Source: Leptobrachium leishanense (lineage: Eukaryota > Chordata > Amphibia > Anura > Megophryidae). From it: 64,000 bases of DNA. Positions 31,940 through 42,359 of this stretch are shown one piece after another (within the stretch, counting starts at the first letter, position 1; each line of letters starts with the position of its first letter). The translations under genes and the position numbers were made by a program. Where the stretch lies: NCBI GenBank assembly GCA_009667805.1, contig CM019065.1, positions 18,674,952 through 18,738,951 on the forward strand, in the 5' to 3' direction. The notes under the pieces were generated by a model, which saw nothing but the letters and a program-made list of their open reading frames with translations, ran no database searches and had not been told where the DNA came from.

Positions 31940-34900
31940 CTGAAAAGGAAGGACAATGAAGAAGGTGGCATATTTGTAGAGATGAAATATGTAATTTTTT
32001 TGTTTTTTTACAAAAACTGCATCTATTTGGTTTTGATCAATATGACTTGTACTTCAACCATTATATTGTCCATGTGCCAACAAACAAAAATGTCTCTTGG
32101 CCATTATGATAAATGTTTTATTAGTCCTCAATGAAACGTGGTGTTCTGGGCTAGATTTACTCACCGGTCTGATTAGAGGTTTCACCAGCAGTACAGACAA
32201 TGCAGTCGAAACAGCAGTGAGGTTTGCCCTGTTGTTGGACTTTCCAAAATCCAGGAGGACAGCTTTCTGAGCACTTCGAAACAGGAGGCTGAAGAAACAG
32301 TACATACTATCTAATGAAAACAGTGCCTTACTACGTTACTTCAATTAATTCAGATTGGAGAAGATAAAACAGACACCACTACCTGCTGAATGTCTCTCCC
32401 CCACTTCATAGAAGAACGGTTGAAGATGATGTTTTGACCCTGTACCACACCACTTTCGTATTTTCCCACCTTTACCCAAACGGCGGGACCTGAGGTTTGC
32501 TCCTGCCAGTTGATGATATCATAAATAGCTGGCAAATTTCCAAATGAATCAAAATACAAGTCATCGTCGACATTTCCCTTCAAGCGAACCTTGCGAAGAT
32601 AGTAGAGGAACTGTGGAGAACAGTCGGAGGAAAACAGATGATTTATCCATAGTTGAGAATAATCGGGACACAAGATCATTATTTATAGTATATATTTCAT
32701 AGCGCCTACTTCCAACCCCCAAATTTTTTACCTCAATGGTTTTCTCACCTGCCAGGGCTCAAATGTTTGCATGTCTTCACAACTGCCTTGACCTGTCCTC
32801 CCATCTTGCCTATCCTTGCAGTTTGCCATATAGTTCAGAGCCCGGGCCACCATCTTTGCAGACTTATAAGCATTATATCCCACCCGAAAGTCATCGATAT
32901 CTGAAAATATTTGCAGCGAGGCGGGATCTTCCAGTCCCGTGCAAAAAGGCACATGGTAAGAGTTGTTCATAGCTGCATTGAAGGAGGAGACCGAGGAGTA
33001 CGCTTTGGTAGAAGAAAAAGAAGAAGAGGTAGATGATCTGCTAGGTGACCTAGTTGAGGATGATGAAAATGGTGAGGACAGTTCCTTTAATGAGTCCAAC
33101 CTACAACTAAATGCCTCCTGCCAAAACTCCCTAACAAATGGGTTCTCGGGTAAATGACTTGGATGAATCCTAAATACATACTGTTTAAAGCCAGGCGCCG
33201 CTCCATTTCTAAGAACCAGTCCCAGTGTCCCGTGGAGAAATTTGTTCAGACTTGGTTGCACTAGTCTTGGGGAGGAGGTCCAAGCTTCAGTGCATAACCA
33301 AATTCTTCCTCTGGTGTCGCCATTAAGAGCAAGCTGCAGCAAGACAGGGTTTAGATAGGCTTCGAGTGAGAATACTACCACCACATTAGCTGAGGAACGT
33401 TTGACAACTGATATCACGTGGCTTGCTTCATTTACAGAGGATGGGACATTTTCCCAGAAGGCCAAACAGACCCCAGTGCCCTTCAACTCTTCAAGAAAGG
33501 ATTGGGCTACGGTAGATACGCCTCCACTTTGTGAAATAACACCCACCCAGGTCCAACCGAAAGCTTGGAGAAGTTGGACAAGGCCTTTGGCTTGTGCAGA
33601 AAGGGCTGGGGCCACGCTGAATGTCGAGGGAAACATGACACGATTGCTGAACTGGACCGGGGGTGTGAAGTAGCTGACCTAAAAATACCAATCGAAAAAT
33701 GTTAAGGTGTTATTGAAAGCAGGTGCACACGAGTTATATCATAACCGCAAACAAGAAAACCCTCTTATCATCTATTTTCTTTATCTTTGTGTAGCTACAA
33801 ATAGCTTTAACCAAACAATATCTAAAAACACAAACACAAAGTTATTTAACATTTTATGTCCACATCTTTATGATAAGAAAGAACAGCGAAAACATGAGGA
33901 AAACACACAGGAACCCTATTTTGCTGAGGCTTTCAAAGGAGTAAAGAAGAAAAGTTGACTTTGTAGCCAATTTCGCGAATCAACATCCACCAAGCTGTAC
34001 CCAACCCACATAATCAACATAATCTCTGGGAGGCATCTACTCTTTCCATAATAAAAACAACAAAAAAAAAAAAATTAAATGTACTTGCAAATGGAGAACT
34101 CATCGTGCCAAATGGTGCCATCTGACACTTTAACTGGACCACTGCCGATGCTGAATTGGTTTCTCCTAAAACAGGTAGACTGGAGCTTGTAGTGTTTTAT
34201 TCAAGCCATGTAGTAACTAAATAAATTACATAAAATGCAAAAAATAGTATTTCTTTTCAGTATTAACTCTATATTAAAGGTCGAAATACAGATCCACCAG
34301 TTCTGTGGTACCTGGTTTGGGAGAATCCAGTCTTCAGCCCCCAGCAGTGGTCTAGTGTTTATTGGTGCCTATCGGCACACACATCCTTATCCCGTGATAC
34401 CATATAAAATGGTTTGGCAAACCATATAGAAACCTCTAACACCAAAACCCTTTTCTTCTGCTAATAGGTTTCCCAGATTTTGGTGTTTCCATGAAGCCAG
34501 AATTTCTTTCCCATGTGGTCTTCCAGGATGGTAAACTTACTCTATTTTGGTTTCAGTTGGAGAGCATACTCAGGCTTGGGTCGAAATCCATACAACCAGG
34601 TTCTCTAATGCCAAAATCCCGATGGCCAACTTCCCTATACAGACAACTCCCTGACGGCCAACTTCCCTACACGGCCAACTCCCTGACGGCCAACTTTCCT
34701 ACACGGCCAACTTCCCTACACAGACAACTCCCTGACAGCCACCTTCCAGACATTCAAAATCCTAGCGGCTAACACTAACCCTACTCGCTAACTCCCTAAA
34801 CTTAGCCCTAACACCCTAAACCTAGCCCTAACCCTAACCCCTAAACCTAACCCTAACCCCCTAAACCTAGCCCTAACCCTAACCCCCTAAACCTAGCCAT

Positions 34901-37900
34901 AACCCCCCTAACCCTAACTCCCCTAAACCTAGCCCTAACCCTAACCCCCTAAACCTAACCCTAACCCCCTAAACCTAGCCCTATCCCTAACCCTCTAAAC
35001 CGAGCCATAACCCCCTAACCCTAACTCCCCTAAACCTAGCCCTAACCCTAACCCTAACCCCCTAAACCTAGCCATAACCCCCCTAAACCTAACCCCCTAA
35101 ATCTAGCCCTAACCCCCCTAAACCTAGCCCTAGCCCTAACCCCCTTAAACCTAGGGTTAGGGTGTCAGTTTTAGGGTTAGCCACTGGGATTATGGATGTA
35201 TGGAAGTTGGCCGTGTAGGGAGGTTGGGATGCCCGGCACTTGTTCTGTCTGGACGTTGGCCATCGGGATGTTGGCATTAGGGAACCTGGCTGTAGGGATT
35301 TTGTCCGGCACCCGAGCATACTCATACCTTCATAATATGGTCCTACATGTCACCACTACTACAGCTCTTTAATGGGCTGAGCAACCCATACTTTGAGATG
35401 AGGTGGACTGGATAGTGTAGGAGTAGGAAGAGGTTCATCATTTCCTGCTTCAACATCAAGAAATTTTGGTATAGGAACGTGCATAATAAAATCATGCACT
35501 TACTACAAAGCAAAAAAGATCTCAGACTAACTGCTTGATTCACTTCGTCACAATAACTAAAAATGGCCACTTTTTTTGCCCGTATATCTGTTTTTCGATT
35601 TAGGAATTTCCAATTTCAGTTTGCCAGCATTTTTGAAACTTGACAAAAATGTGGCTCAAATATCGTCTCTCGCGGTTATTCTTTTTAATGGAAATATCGG
35701 CTTTATCGATTGAATTCGCATTTATCGATATGCCGATTTTCCCAAAGAAATTACAAATGCTGAAAGGTGCTGATCAATGGATTTTCAGGCCAGGAAATAG
35801 ACTGGGAAGTTGTTTTTAAAATTTGGATTTTTCTAATAGACATATTTAAAGGAAATTTCTGTGTGATGCTGGCCGAAAATATGGTGTTTTGTGACTTTTA
35901 TCGGCCGGACCTTTTTCAGACCAGCATCATTTTTCCCATTTCGACACTGGCCAAAGATTTCAATTGAATCAAGCCGATTTTTTTTGAAAAAAGATATCGG
36001 ACAAAAGTCTCAGATACTTTTTTCGAAAGAAATTGAGTTTCTATCTGGTCCACCGTCTAATGAGTAAAGAGAATTCAGGCACGCCTTAAAATATCGGCAT
36101 GCATATGTTATGAGCAACGTTTCGACTTGTAACTGTTTAACAAGCTTCAGCATTTTTTTGAGAAAGGATTTTACCAGGAAGGATACATTGAGATTTCTCT
36201 CGTTTTCAAGAATGTCCTGGGTGGCGAGTATGTACCGTTAGGTGTCTTGCCCAATGACACTTACTGGAGAGGTGCTCTGGCCGGCATTTGAACCTGTGTC
36301 TCCAGTCTCCACGGTTATAGAGCATGAAGTTACCTCTACGCCACCCAGCCGGTACATATGAAGTCGAAAAGGTGGTAATACTATACGGAAGCTGATATTT
36401 TAGGGATATACAGGTTGACTTGCAAGATTGGCATCTGGTCCTTGATGGAGCACTAGCATAAAACTCTTAAGTCTCGACACTGACCCAAATTTGTACCATA
36501 TCCCACCTATGAATGGAGTAAATATTTTGAAATTCAAGCCTGAGACTATACATTCATTGCTTAATTTCATCCAATGACTGTAGGAAGGGACAATCCAGAA
36601 ACTATTTGAAAAACCCCAAGCACACTCTCCCAACACTTTCCTTCTTCCATGGTGGTTGTCCCTGAGCCTCATGCCTTCTCATGTAGCTATACTCCACTCC
36701 CTTTTCCTTTCCCCTTTCTATGTAGTACAAATTGTTCTAGGTTCTCCTCAACCCTCTTTTACCTGTGGGTAGTTGTAGATACCAAGGACCTTTGCCATAC
36801 TTAGAGCCGATTCTGCTCCTGCATCTCCGAGTATGGCAGCCAGTCTAGGATGCTGCCCCCAACATTGGTAGTTGAAGGTTACACCAGGGCCTCCGGTGAT
36901 GAGGAATGCTGCTCCTCGTAGGGCTTCTCTGGCGTCACTACACGAGTCCAGGATCCTTACTCCTAACGTCAGGTTCGGCAAAGCCCCAGGTGTAGCATTC
37001 ACCTCTCTCACGGAAAACAGCAGAGCTAGGAACCATCGGAACGATCGGTAACTGAATCTGTTAGAGTGAAAAGATCTGTTTAATTATCAGGTTGTGTGGA
37101 CAAAATGGCGGTAAGAGCACGTTGTTTGGGAGGCGTATCTGAGGAACTGAACAAAAGAAGTGTTTTTTCTAGGGATTAAGACAAAAAATTCCAGCGGACC
37201 GTCCAGTGGAGCATTAAAGTGCATCCCGTGATAGGACAGACTCAGGATGCTGAGCGGAGGTGGCAGAATGGTAATTAAATGCTTAGTGGAAAGTGATACA
37301 ACTATGGTGAGTACTGGAACATTACATTCTGGAGGCCTTTACAAAGACGCAAGTCGTACGAAGAATGGAACAATCACACAATACATAGAAACATAGAAAA
37401 ATGTCGTCAGATAAGAACCTTTCGGCCCATCTAGTCTGCCCAATTACATGGATACTTTACCTGGATTTATCTTTTGTTTAGGATAGCCTTATGCCTATCC
37501 CATGCTTGCTTAAATTCAATTACTGTTTTGGCCTCTACCACTTCTACTGGAAGGCTGTTCCATGTATCCACCACCCTCTCAGTAAAATAATGCTTCCTGA
37601 TGTTACTTTTAAACCTTTGCCCCTCTAATCTAAGACTATGTCCTCTTGTTTTGCTACTTTGTTTCCTTTTAAATATACTCCCTTCCTCTACCTTGTGGAT
37701 TCCCTTTACGTATTTAAATGTTTCTATCATATCTCCTCTGTCTCGTCTTTTTTCCAAGCTGTACATGTTAAGATCATTAAGCCTTTCCTGGTAACTTTTC
37801 TCCTTCAAGCCGTACACCATTTTAGTAGCCCTTCTCTGAACTCTCTCTAAGATGTCTATATCCTTCTGGAGATACGGTCTCCAGTACTGCACACAGTACT

Positions 37901-38563
37901 CCAAGTGAGGTCTCACCAGTGCTCTGTACAGTGGCATGAGCACTTCCCTTTTCCTACTCCTAATACCTCTCCCTACACAACCAAGCATTCTGCTAGCATT
38001 TCCAAGCATTCTGCCAGCATTTCCTGCTGCTCTATTACATTGACTACTTAATACAATGTTTTACATCTTTTTCTATCTTTCCAGTCTCATTCTTTCAGCA
38101 TTTTTCCTTTCCAGTATTACTCCCAATATGAAAATGTTCACCCCTGGTTTATTCTACGCATTTCAGCCTGTTCCATGTGTTCCTCCAATCTCTTTCTACT
38201 CGTTAAGTTTTATATCGCCTTCGCCTTCCTTCTGCCATTTCTCTCTACTTTCTTGCTTTTGACCTTCTCTTGCGAACATTACCCCCATCTGCACCATTCT
38301 CTCCTCTCTTTGTCATCCCCCCCTCCTTATTCTTAGCCTTTACATTTTATAATATCTTACCTTTGACAGGGAGGGGAACTTGGTGGTTCCTTAAATGTGT
38401 TTAAGCTTGTCCCAGAGCTTAGATGCAGTGGGAAAAGTCCCCCCAGTATGATATCACCTTCTTGTAGGTATCCATTGACCTGCTGTTGAGGTAGAACATA
38501 TGCAGGCTTCAGATGGATGGGGAAGGAGAGAAAGACCATGAGGCTAATGACTGGAGTCGGCAT
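30993..38563 (-). CDS. vmn2r-like: Vomeronasal type-2 receptor (class C GPCR), six exons
   Basis: Six exons on the minus strand, joined at GT-AG introns of about 1309, 3084, 138, 94 and 225 bp, give one open frame of about 906 codons. Domains in order are: a signal-peptide-like start, a Venus-flytrap ligand-binding domain (exons 1-4), the nine-cysteine domain (exons 5-6) and seven membrane segments (exon 6). The exon layout (228-bp exon 4, 124-bp exon 5, long last exon) and the 7TM signature FNEATHITFSMLVFIIVW are typical of V2Rs. Such receptors bind amino acids, peptides or proteins at the surface of chemosensory neurons and signal through G proteins. The protein is longer than the usual V2R (about 850) because of a Ser-rich insertion in exon 3 and a long C-terminal tail. 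A taste-receptor or OlfC-like relative is less likely. No internal stop or frameshift was found. Confidence 0.9.
32165..32288 (-). CDS. vmn2r-like: V2R exon 5 (cysteine-rich domain)
   Basis: It reads PPVSKCSESCPPGFWKVQQQ and then GKPHCCFDCIVCTAGETSNQ, most of the nine-cysteine domain that links the binding domain to the membrane part. The exon is 124 bp, as in other V2R and calcium-sensing-type receptors, and ends in phase 1 before gtgagt. Confidence 0.92.
32383..32610 (-). CDS. vmn2r-like: V2R exon 4
   Basis: It begins FLYYLRKVRLKGNVDDDLYF after ctccacag and contains DSFGNLPAIYDIINWQ and FNRSSMKWGRDIQQ, ending before gtagtgg. The 228-bp length is typical for this family exon. Confidence 0.9.
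32749..33678 (-). CDS. vmn2r-like: V2R exon 3 (main ligand-binding exon)
   Basis: It starts VSYFTPPVQFSNRVMFPSTF and ends FEPWQ before gtgagaa, both in phase 0. It carries the second lobe of the Venus-flytrap domain: GLVQLLQAFGWTWVGVI, a CTGLEDPASLQIFSDIDDFR segment and YNAYKSAKMVARALNYMANC. At 930 bp it is longer than most V2R exons 3, because of a run of about 35 residues that is mostly Ser with Thr, Arg and Lys (roughly 33000-33090). Confidence 0.9.
33679..34561. other. V2R intron 2, 3' part, no repeat recognised
   Basis: AT-rich intron sequence with a poly(A) run near 34060. No feature stands out. Confidence 0.4.
34562..35323. repeat. Foldback element with telomere-like core, in V2R intron 2
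   Basis: The left arm (about 34564-34775) and the right arm (about 35183-35323) are inverted copies. The left has ccaggttctctaatgccaaa, atcccgatggccaact and ctagcggctaac. The right, in reverse complement, has ccaggttccctaatgccaac, atcccgatggccaac and cagtggctaac. Between them lies a degenerate telomere-like array. The left arm also holds short internal repeats of acggccaacttccc/acagacaactccc. No coding domain is seen. Confidence 0.75.
34775..35182. repeat. Degenerate telomere-like (CCCTAA)n array
   Basis: Blocks of ccctaa, ccctaaacctag and ccctaaccctaacccc repeat over about 370 bp. At about 35148 the strand sense changes: cctagggttagggtgtc is followed by ttttagggttag. So the two telomere-like strands meet within the element. 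Variant units (aacctagcc) show this is an old or independently expanded tract. Confidence 0.85.
35324..36166. other. V2R intron 2, middle part
   Basis: AT-rich with words such as tatcgatatgccgatttt near 35700 that suggest an old interspersed repeat. No gene is seen. Confidence 0.4.
36167..36356 (-). mobile_element. tRNA-derived SINE in V2R intron 2
   Basis: On the minus strand the head has an A box (tggcgtagagg) and a B box (ggttcaaatgcc) in tRNA spacing, then a body and a tail with cttgaaaacgagagaaatct and tatccttcctggtaaaa. The tail type is known from fish and amphibian SINEs that share a LINE 3' end. A fragment of the tail lies at 25037 and a head-like fragment at 41641. Confidence 0.8.
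36763..37051 (-). CDS. vmn2r-like: V2R exon 2
   Basis: It begins after ctaacagattcag and encodes YRSFRWFLALLFSVREVNAT, matching the usual V2R pattern (YR...ALLFAI.EIN). Further on come LGVRILDSCSDAREAL and a segment AAILGDAGAESALSMA, the position of the ligand-contacting loop. It ends YNYPQ before gtaaaag, in phase 0. Length 289 bp, close to the usual size. Confidence 0.88.
37381..38045 (-). mobile_element. CR1 LINE 3' end in V2R intron 1
   Basis: A 5'-truncated CR1-type LINE. It has the last part of ORF2 followed by a 3' UTR that contains, on the plus strand, catagaaacatagaaaaatg and cggcccatctagtctgccca, a motif frequent in CR1-type tails of amphibians. Confidence 0.9.
37467..38009 (-). 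pseudogene. CR1 ORF2 C-terminal fragment
   Basis: An open frame of about 180 codons. It includes REVLMPLYRALVRPHLEYCV, the thumb-type motif of CR1 reverse transcriptases. It goes on with LERVQRRATKMVYGLKE, then RRDRGDMIETFKYVKG, and a tail with VVDTWNSLPVEVVEAKTVIE. The catalytic palm is missing. It shares no overlap with the V2R exons, and lies in the same orientation as the gene. Confidence 0.9.
38361..38563 (-). CDS. vmn2r-like: V2R exon 1 (signal peptide, start of binding domain)
   Basis: The start is set at the ATG at 38563, which opens MPTPVISLMVFLSFPI, a plausible signal peptide; a second ATG lies eight codons on. The exon contains GDIILGGLFPLH, the hallmark first strand of class C receptor binding domains, and ends TGTCAAAG before gtaagat. 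It ends in phase 2, and the split Ser codon is completed by exon 2. The open frame extends upstream without another ATG, so a further 5' exon is possible. Confidence 0.85.
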
Positions 38564-39288
38564 TGCTGTTTGGAAAAATGCAAAGCCCACGGCTACTGGA
38601 CCCTGGGATGGTATGTTTATATTATGGCGTCTTGTGCTATAAGGAACGTGGAATGTCTACTTTATAAACTCGTGTTGAAGCTCAATGGGGATGAAGACCT
38701 CCCTTTTCCAAACTGAGAGTCCTATGTATCGTTTTCTCTGAAGATACTCGTCCAAGATATTGGATGTTCTGTCTAATAAATGCGAACATGATAAACAGGT
38801 CGGAAAAATGTAGAGCGCATTTTAAATTTTACTTATTGACCTCTGTGTCAGTGGTGCCAACTCTCAATATGCAGCTCTATGTATCTGGTCATGCCAGATT
38901 GAATAAATACCCTTCCTGTCCTTGTTGGTCATAAAAATGCCAAACTTTATATCTACTGGGCTGGTAGGAAGTGTGATAAAATGATGCCAGCCATAGGCAT
39001 CACAGGTCGAACAGCTTCTTCACCAGTTCTTGTAGGTCCAAGCTGAAGGTTTATATTCATATATGATGTGCCATAGATGTAAGATGTACCAGTCTGCGTA
39101 ACCACCGTGCTCGTGGAGACCTCCCCTTCTAGTTCTGTGAGCTAAGGCAGCTTTTCTACTGCGTGTGGCTGTGAAATGCTTGGATGTTACATATAAATAC
39201 TCATGAAAAATTGTATCTTCCTCAGGGGAGAAGCTGTAACCTGGGGAGCATGAATTAACGATAATAAGTGAAATGCAGGAATTGCGTA
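38564..39288. other. Upstream of V2R exon 1
   Basis: No TATA box or other promoter motif can be set. Open frames here are short and unrecognised. Any V2R promoter or 5' UTR exon would lie here or farther right. Confidence 0.35.
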
Positions 39289-39298
39289 TGTCTGGTAG

Positions 39299-39660
39299 AT
39301 AAAGACAAAAAAGTAAAGGGCGCAAGATAGGTGGAAATTGAAAAAATCCCTCTGGAGCGCCCCAGATACAGTTAGGGTACTCCTAGGGTTCACAGTAGAT
39401 TGATATCTTTAAGGAGCGCATTTGCTTCTTAGTTGGTTAATATAGCATGCACTGAAAAATCTAAAGAGAATATATATTGTGCAGTATATTTAATAAAATA
39501 ATCACAGTGTTAAACTCACAAAAATAGAGCACAAATAAATGTGCAAAACAGCATTTGCCACAATGGCCAGGACCTCCCGATTTCTGTACTCCAAACCTCC
39601 GCTCTGCTGTCCATCAACGTATAGATGGAAGCCCATTGGAATGGAATGGAATGGAATGCT
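39299..39660. repeat. Left arm of the inverted-repeat element
   Basis: It reads inward to cccattggaatggaatgg, where a short (ggaat)n run meets the core. Its mirror image is the right arm. About 100 bp between this arm and the array (to 39757) are not mirrored. Confidence 0.8.
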
Positions 39661-39757
39661 GGCTCAGCATAAACTGGAGTTCCTGAGGAAGTGGGTGTGC
39701 CCCACGAAATGCATTGAGCAAAGTTCTGTACGCCAGAGACCAAGCCGAATATCCATG

Positions 39758-41134
39758 CTGAGCCAGCGTTCCATTCTAACGAACTCCAGTTTATGCTGAG
39801 CCAGCGTTCCATTCTAACGAACTCCAGTTTATGCTGAGCCAGCGTTCCATTCTAACGAACTCCAGTTTATGCTGAGCCAGCGTTCCATTCTAACGAACTC
39901 CAGTTTATGCTGAGCCAGCGTTCCATTCCAACGAACTCCAGTTTATGCTGAGCCAGCGTTCCATTCTAATGAACTCCAGTTTATGCTGAGCCAGCGTTCC
40001 ATTCTAACGAACTCCAGTTTATGCTGAGCCAGCGTTCCATTCTAACGAACTCCAGTTTATGCTGAGCCAGCGTTCCATTCTAACGAACTCCAGTTTATGC
40101 TGAGCCAGCGTTCCATTCTAACGAACTCCAGTTTATGCTGAGCCAGCGTTCCATTCCAATCAACTCCAGTTTATGCTGAGCCAGCGTTCCATTCTAACGA
40201 ACTTCAGTTTATGCTGAGCCAGCGTTCCATTCTAACGAACTCCAGTTTATGCTGAGCCAGCGTTCCATTCTAATGAACTCCAGTTTATGATGAGCCAGCG
40301 TTCCATTCTAACGAACTCCAGTTTATGCTGAGCCAGCGTTCCATTCTAACGAACTCCAGTTTATGCTGAGCCAGCGTTCCATTCCAACCAACTCCAGTTT
40401 ATGCTGAGCCAGCGTTCCATTCTAACGAACTTCAGTTTATGCTGAGCCAGCGTTCCATTCTAACGAACTCCAGTTTATGCTGAGCCAGCGTTCCATTCTA
40501 ATGAACTCCAGTTTATGATGAGCCAGCGTTCCATTCTAACGAACTCCAGTTTATGCTGAGCCAGCGTTCCATTCTAACAAACTCCAGTTTATGCTGAGCC
40601 AGCGTTCCATTCCAACCAACTCCAGTTTATGCTGAGCCAGCGTTCCATTCTAACGAACTCCAGTTTATGCTGAGCCAGCGTTCCATTCTAACTAACTTCA
40701 GTTACTGCTGAGCCAGCGTTCCATTCTAACGAACTCCAGTTTATGCTGCGCCAGCGTTCCATTCTAACGAACTCCAGTTTATGCTGAGCCAGCGTTCCAT
40801 TCTAACAAACTCCAGTTTATGCTGAGCCAGCGTTCCATTCTAACAAACTCCAGTTTATGCTGAGCCAGCGTTCCATTCTAACGAACTCCAGTTTATGCTG
40901 AGCCAGCGTTCCATTCCAATCAACTCCAGTTTATGCTGAGCCAGCGTTCCATTCTAACAAACTCCAGTTTATGCTGAGCCAGCGTTCCATTCTAACGAAC
41001 TCCAGTTTATGCTGAGCCAGCGTTCCATTCTAACGAACTCCAGTTTATGCTGAGCCAGCGTTCCATTCTAACAAACTCCAGTTTATGCTGAGCCAGCGTT
41101 CCATTCTAACAAACTCCAGTTTATGCTGAGCCAG
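39758..41134. repeat. 38-bp minisatellite, about 36 copies
   Basis: The unit is ccagcgttccattctaacga followed by actccagtttatgctgag, with few variants (caatcaactcc, aacaaactcc, tgatgagcc). Variant patterns repeat in blocks around 40150-40620, which shows stepwise duplication. Confidence 0.95.
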
Positions 41135-41490
41135 CGTTCCATTCCATTCCAATGGGCTTCCATCTAAACGTTGATGGACTGCAGAGCGGAGGTTTGGAGT
41201 ACAGAAATCGGGAGGTCCTGGCCATTGTGGCAAATGCTGTTTTGCACATTTATTTGTGCTCTATTTTTGTGAGTTTAAACACTGTGATTATTTTATTAAA
41301 TATACTGCACAATATATATTCTCTTTAGATTTTTCAGTGCATGCTATATTAACCAACTAAGAAGCAAATGCGCTCCTTAAATATATCAATCTACTGTGAA
41401 CCCTAGGAGTACCCTAACTGTATCTGGGGCGCTCCAGAGGGATTTTTTCAATTTCCACCTATCTTGCGCCCTTTTCTTTTTTGTCTTTAT
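41135..41490. repeat. Right arm of the inverted-repeat element
   Basis: Mirror image of the left arm, starting near ccattccattccaatgggc and ending with tttttgtctttat. Confidence 0.8.
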
Positions 41491-41640
41491 TCCTTCATTT
41501 AAGGGTTAACAAGATACCCTCGTTAAGAAGCTGCAGTGGGAAAGATTCTACCTGGGTATTTTTTGCTATATTGTCTGGTAGATAATACTTGAATAGGGAC
41601 AGAAATATTAGTTTATATAAAGAAATAACACGTAATCGTA

Positions 41641-41690
41641 CCAGCTGGGTAGAGGTAACTTCACTGCTCCACGACTGTGGAGATGTAGTC
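41641..41690 (+). repeat. SINE head fragment
   Basis: The words agctgggtagaggtaacttc and gactgtggaga resemble the tRNA-like head of the SINE at 36.2-36.4 kb, on the opposite strand. Confidence 0.45.
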
Positions 41691-42359
41691 CCAAATGTAG
41701 TCCCAAATTTTTTGGAACATTGTTACATATATTGCTGTACTTAATATTTAATTCCATTGGGGTCAAAGGTTATATGAGGAGCCATCTATCTGCTGTGGTA
41801 ATTCTAAGAAATTCTTATAAGGCTCCTGTTATTACGTCATTGATTATTCCTAGACAGTGGTGTATACTACGGTTGCACCAGTAGCCACCAAGACCAGACC
41901 CTTTGGTCTGGGGGTTCCAGCAGAGGCTGCTGTGATCTTAGACAAGGCCTTGTACACACTGTGCTGCCTTCAATTACCTTCAGCATTATTGAAAGCTCAT
42001 ATTGCACTAGGAATGGACAGTCTACTGGACAGCTGAGGGAGGTCCTCAATAGGTTTCTATCAGCATCTTGTTTGAACCCATAAGCTGTCCAGGAGAATAC
42101 CTACTTTGTGGTAATATGAGTAGCCAGTCACACTGCCACCTCTGCAATTTGCTTGGGGTTCCTGGTGGCAGAAAACAGGTAGGGGATTTGGGGTTATGGG
42201 GACCTGGTGGACAGTGGTGTTGCGGGGGCCCTGATTGGTCCCATTACACTTACCTATAAGAAGGCTGAAGGAAACTGTTCTGTAATGTCTCTGTGCGTGT
42301 ATGTCAGATGTCAGAGTCTATGTATGTCTGTGTTTTGGGCTCTCTTTGGTGTCAGGGGC
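41691..42359. other. Intergenic sequence, no gene
   Basis: Nothing recognisable; an inverted word pair near 41895-41915 (ccagaccctttggtctgg) forms a small hairpin. Confidence 0.4.

Larger units (their letters stand above)
39302..41571. mobile_element. Large inverted-repeat element with a minisatellite core
   Basis: Two inverted arms of about 365 bp (39299-39660 and 41135-41490) flank a 38-bp minisatellite. The arms share gacaaaaaag, gggcgcaagataggtgg, ctctggagcgccccagatac and gaggtcctggccattgtggc in mirror order with few differences. The 13-bp word tgtctggtagata occurs at 39289-39301 and 41572-41584, so an insertion with a target duplication of that size is possible. This would also include about 80 bp right of the second arm. 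No transposase or other coding domain is visible. Confidence 0.75.

Noticed and set aside
32963..33157. Acidic plus-strand frame (Glu/Asp-rich)
   Set aside because: Antisense of the Ser-rich tract in V2R exon 3.
34775..35182. True chromosome end
   Set aside because: The telomere-like array is short, degenerate, changes strand and is flanked by inverted arms and V2R exons on both sides.
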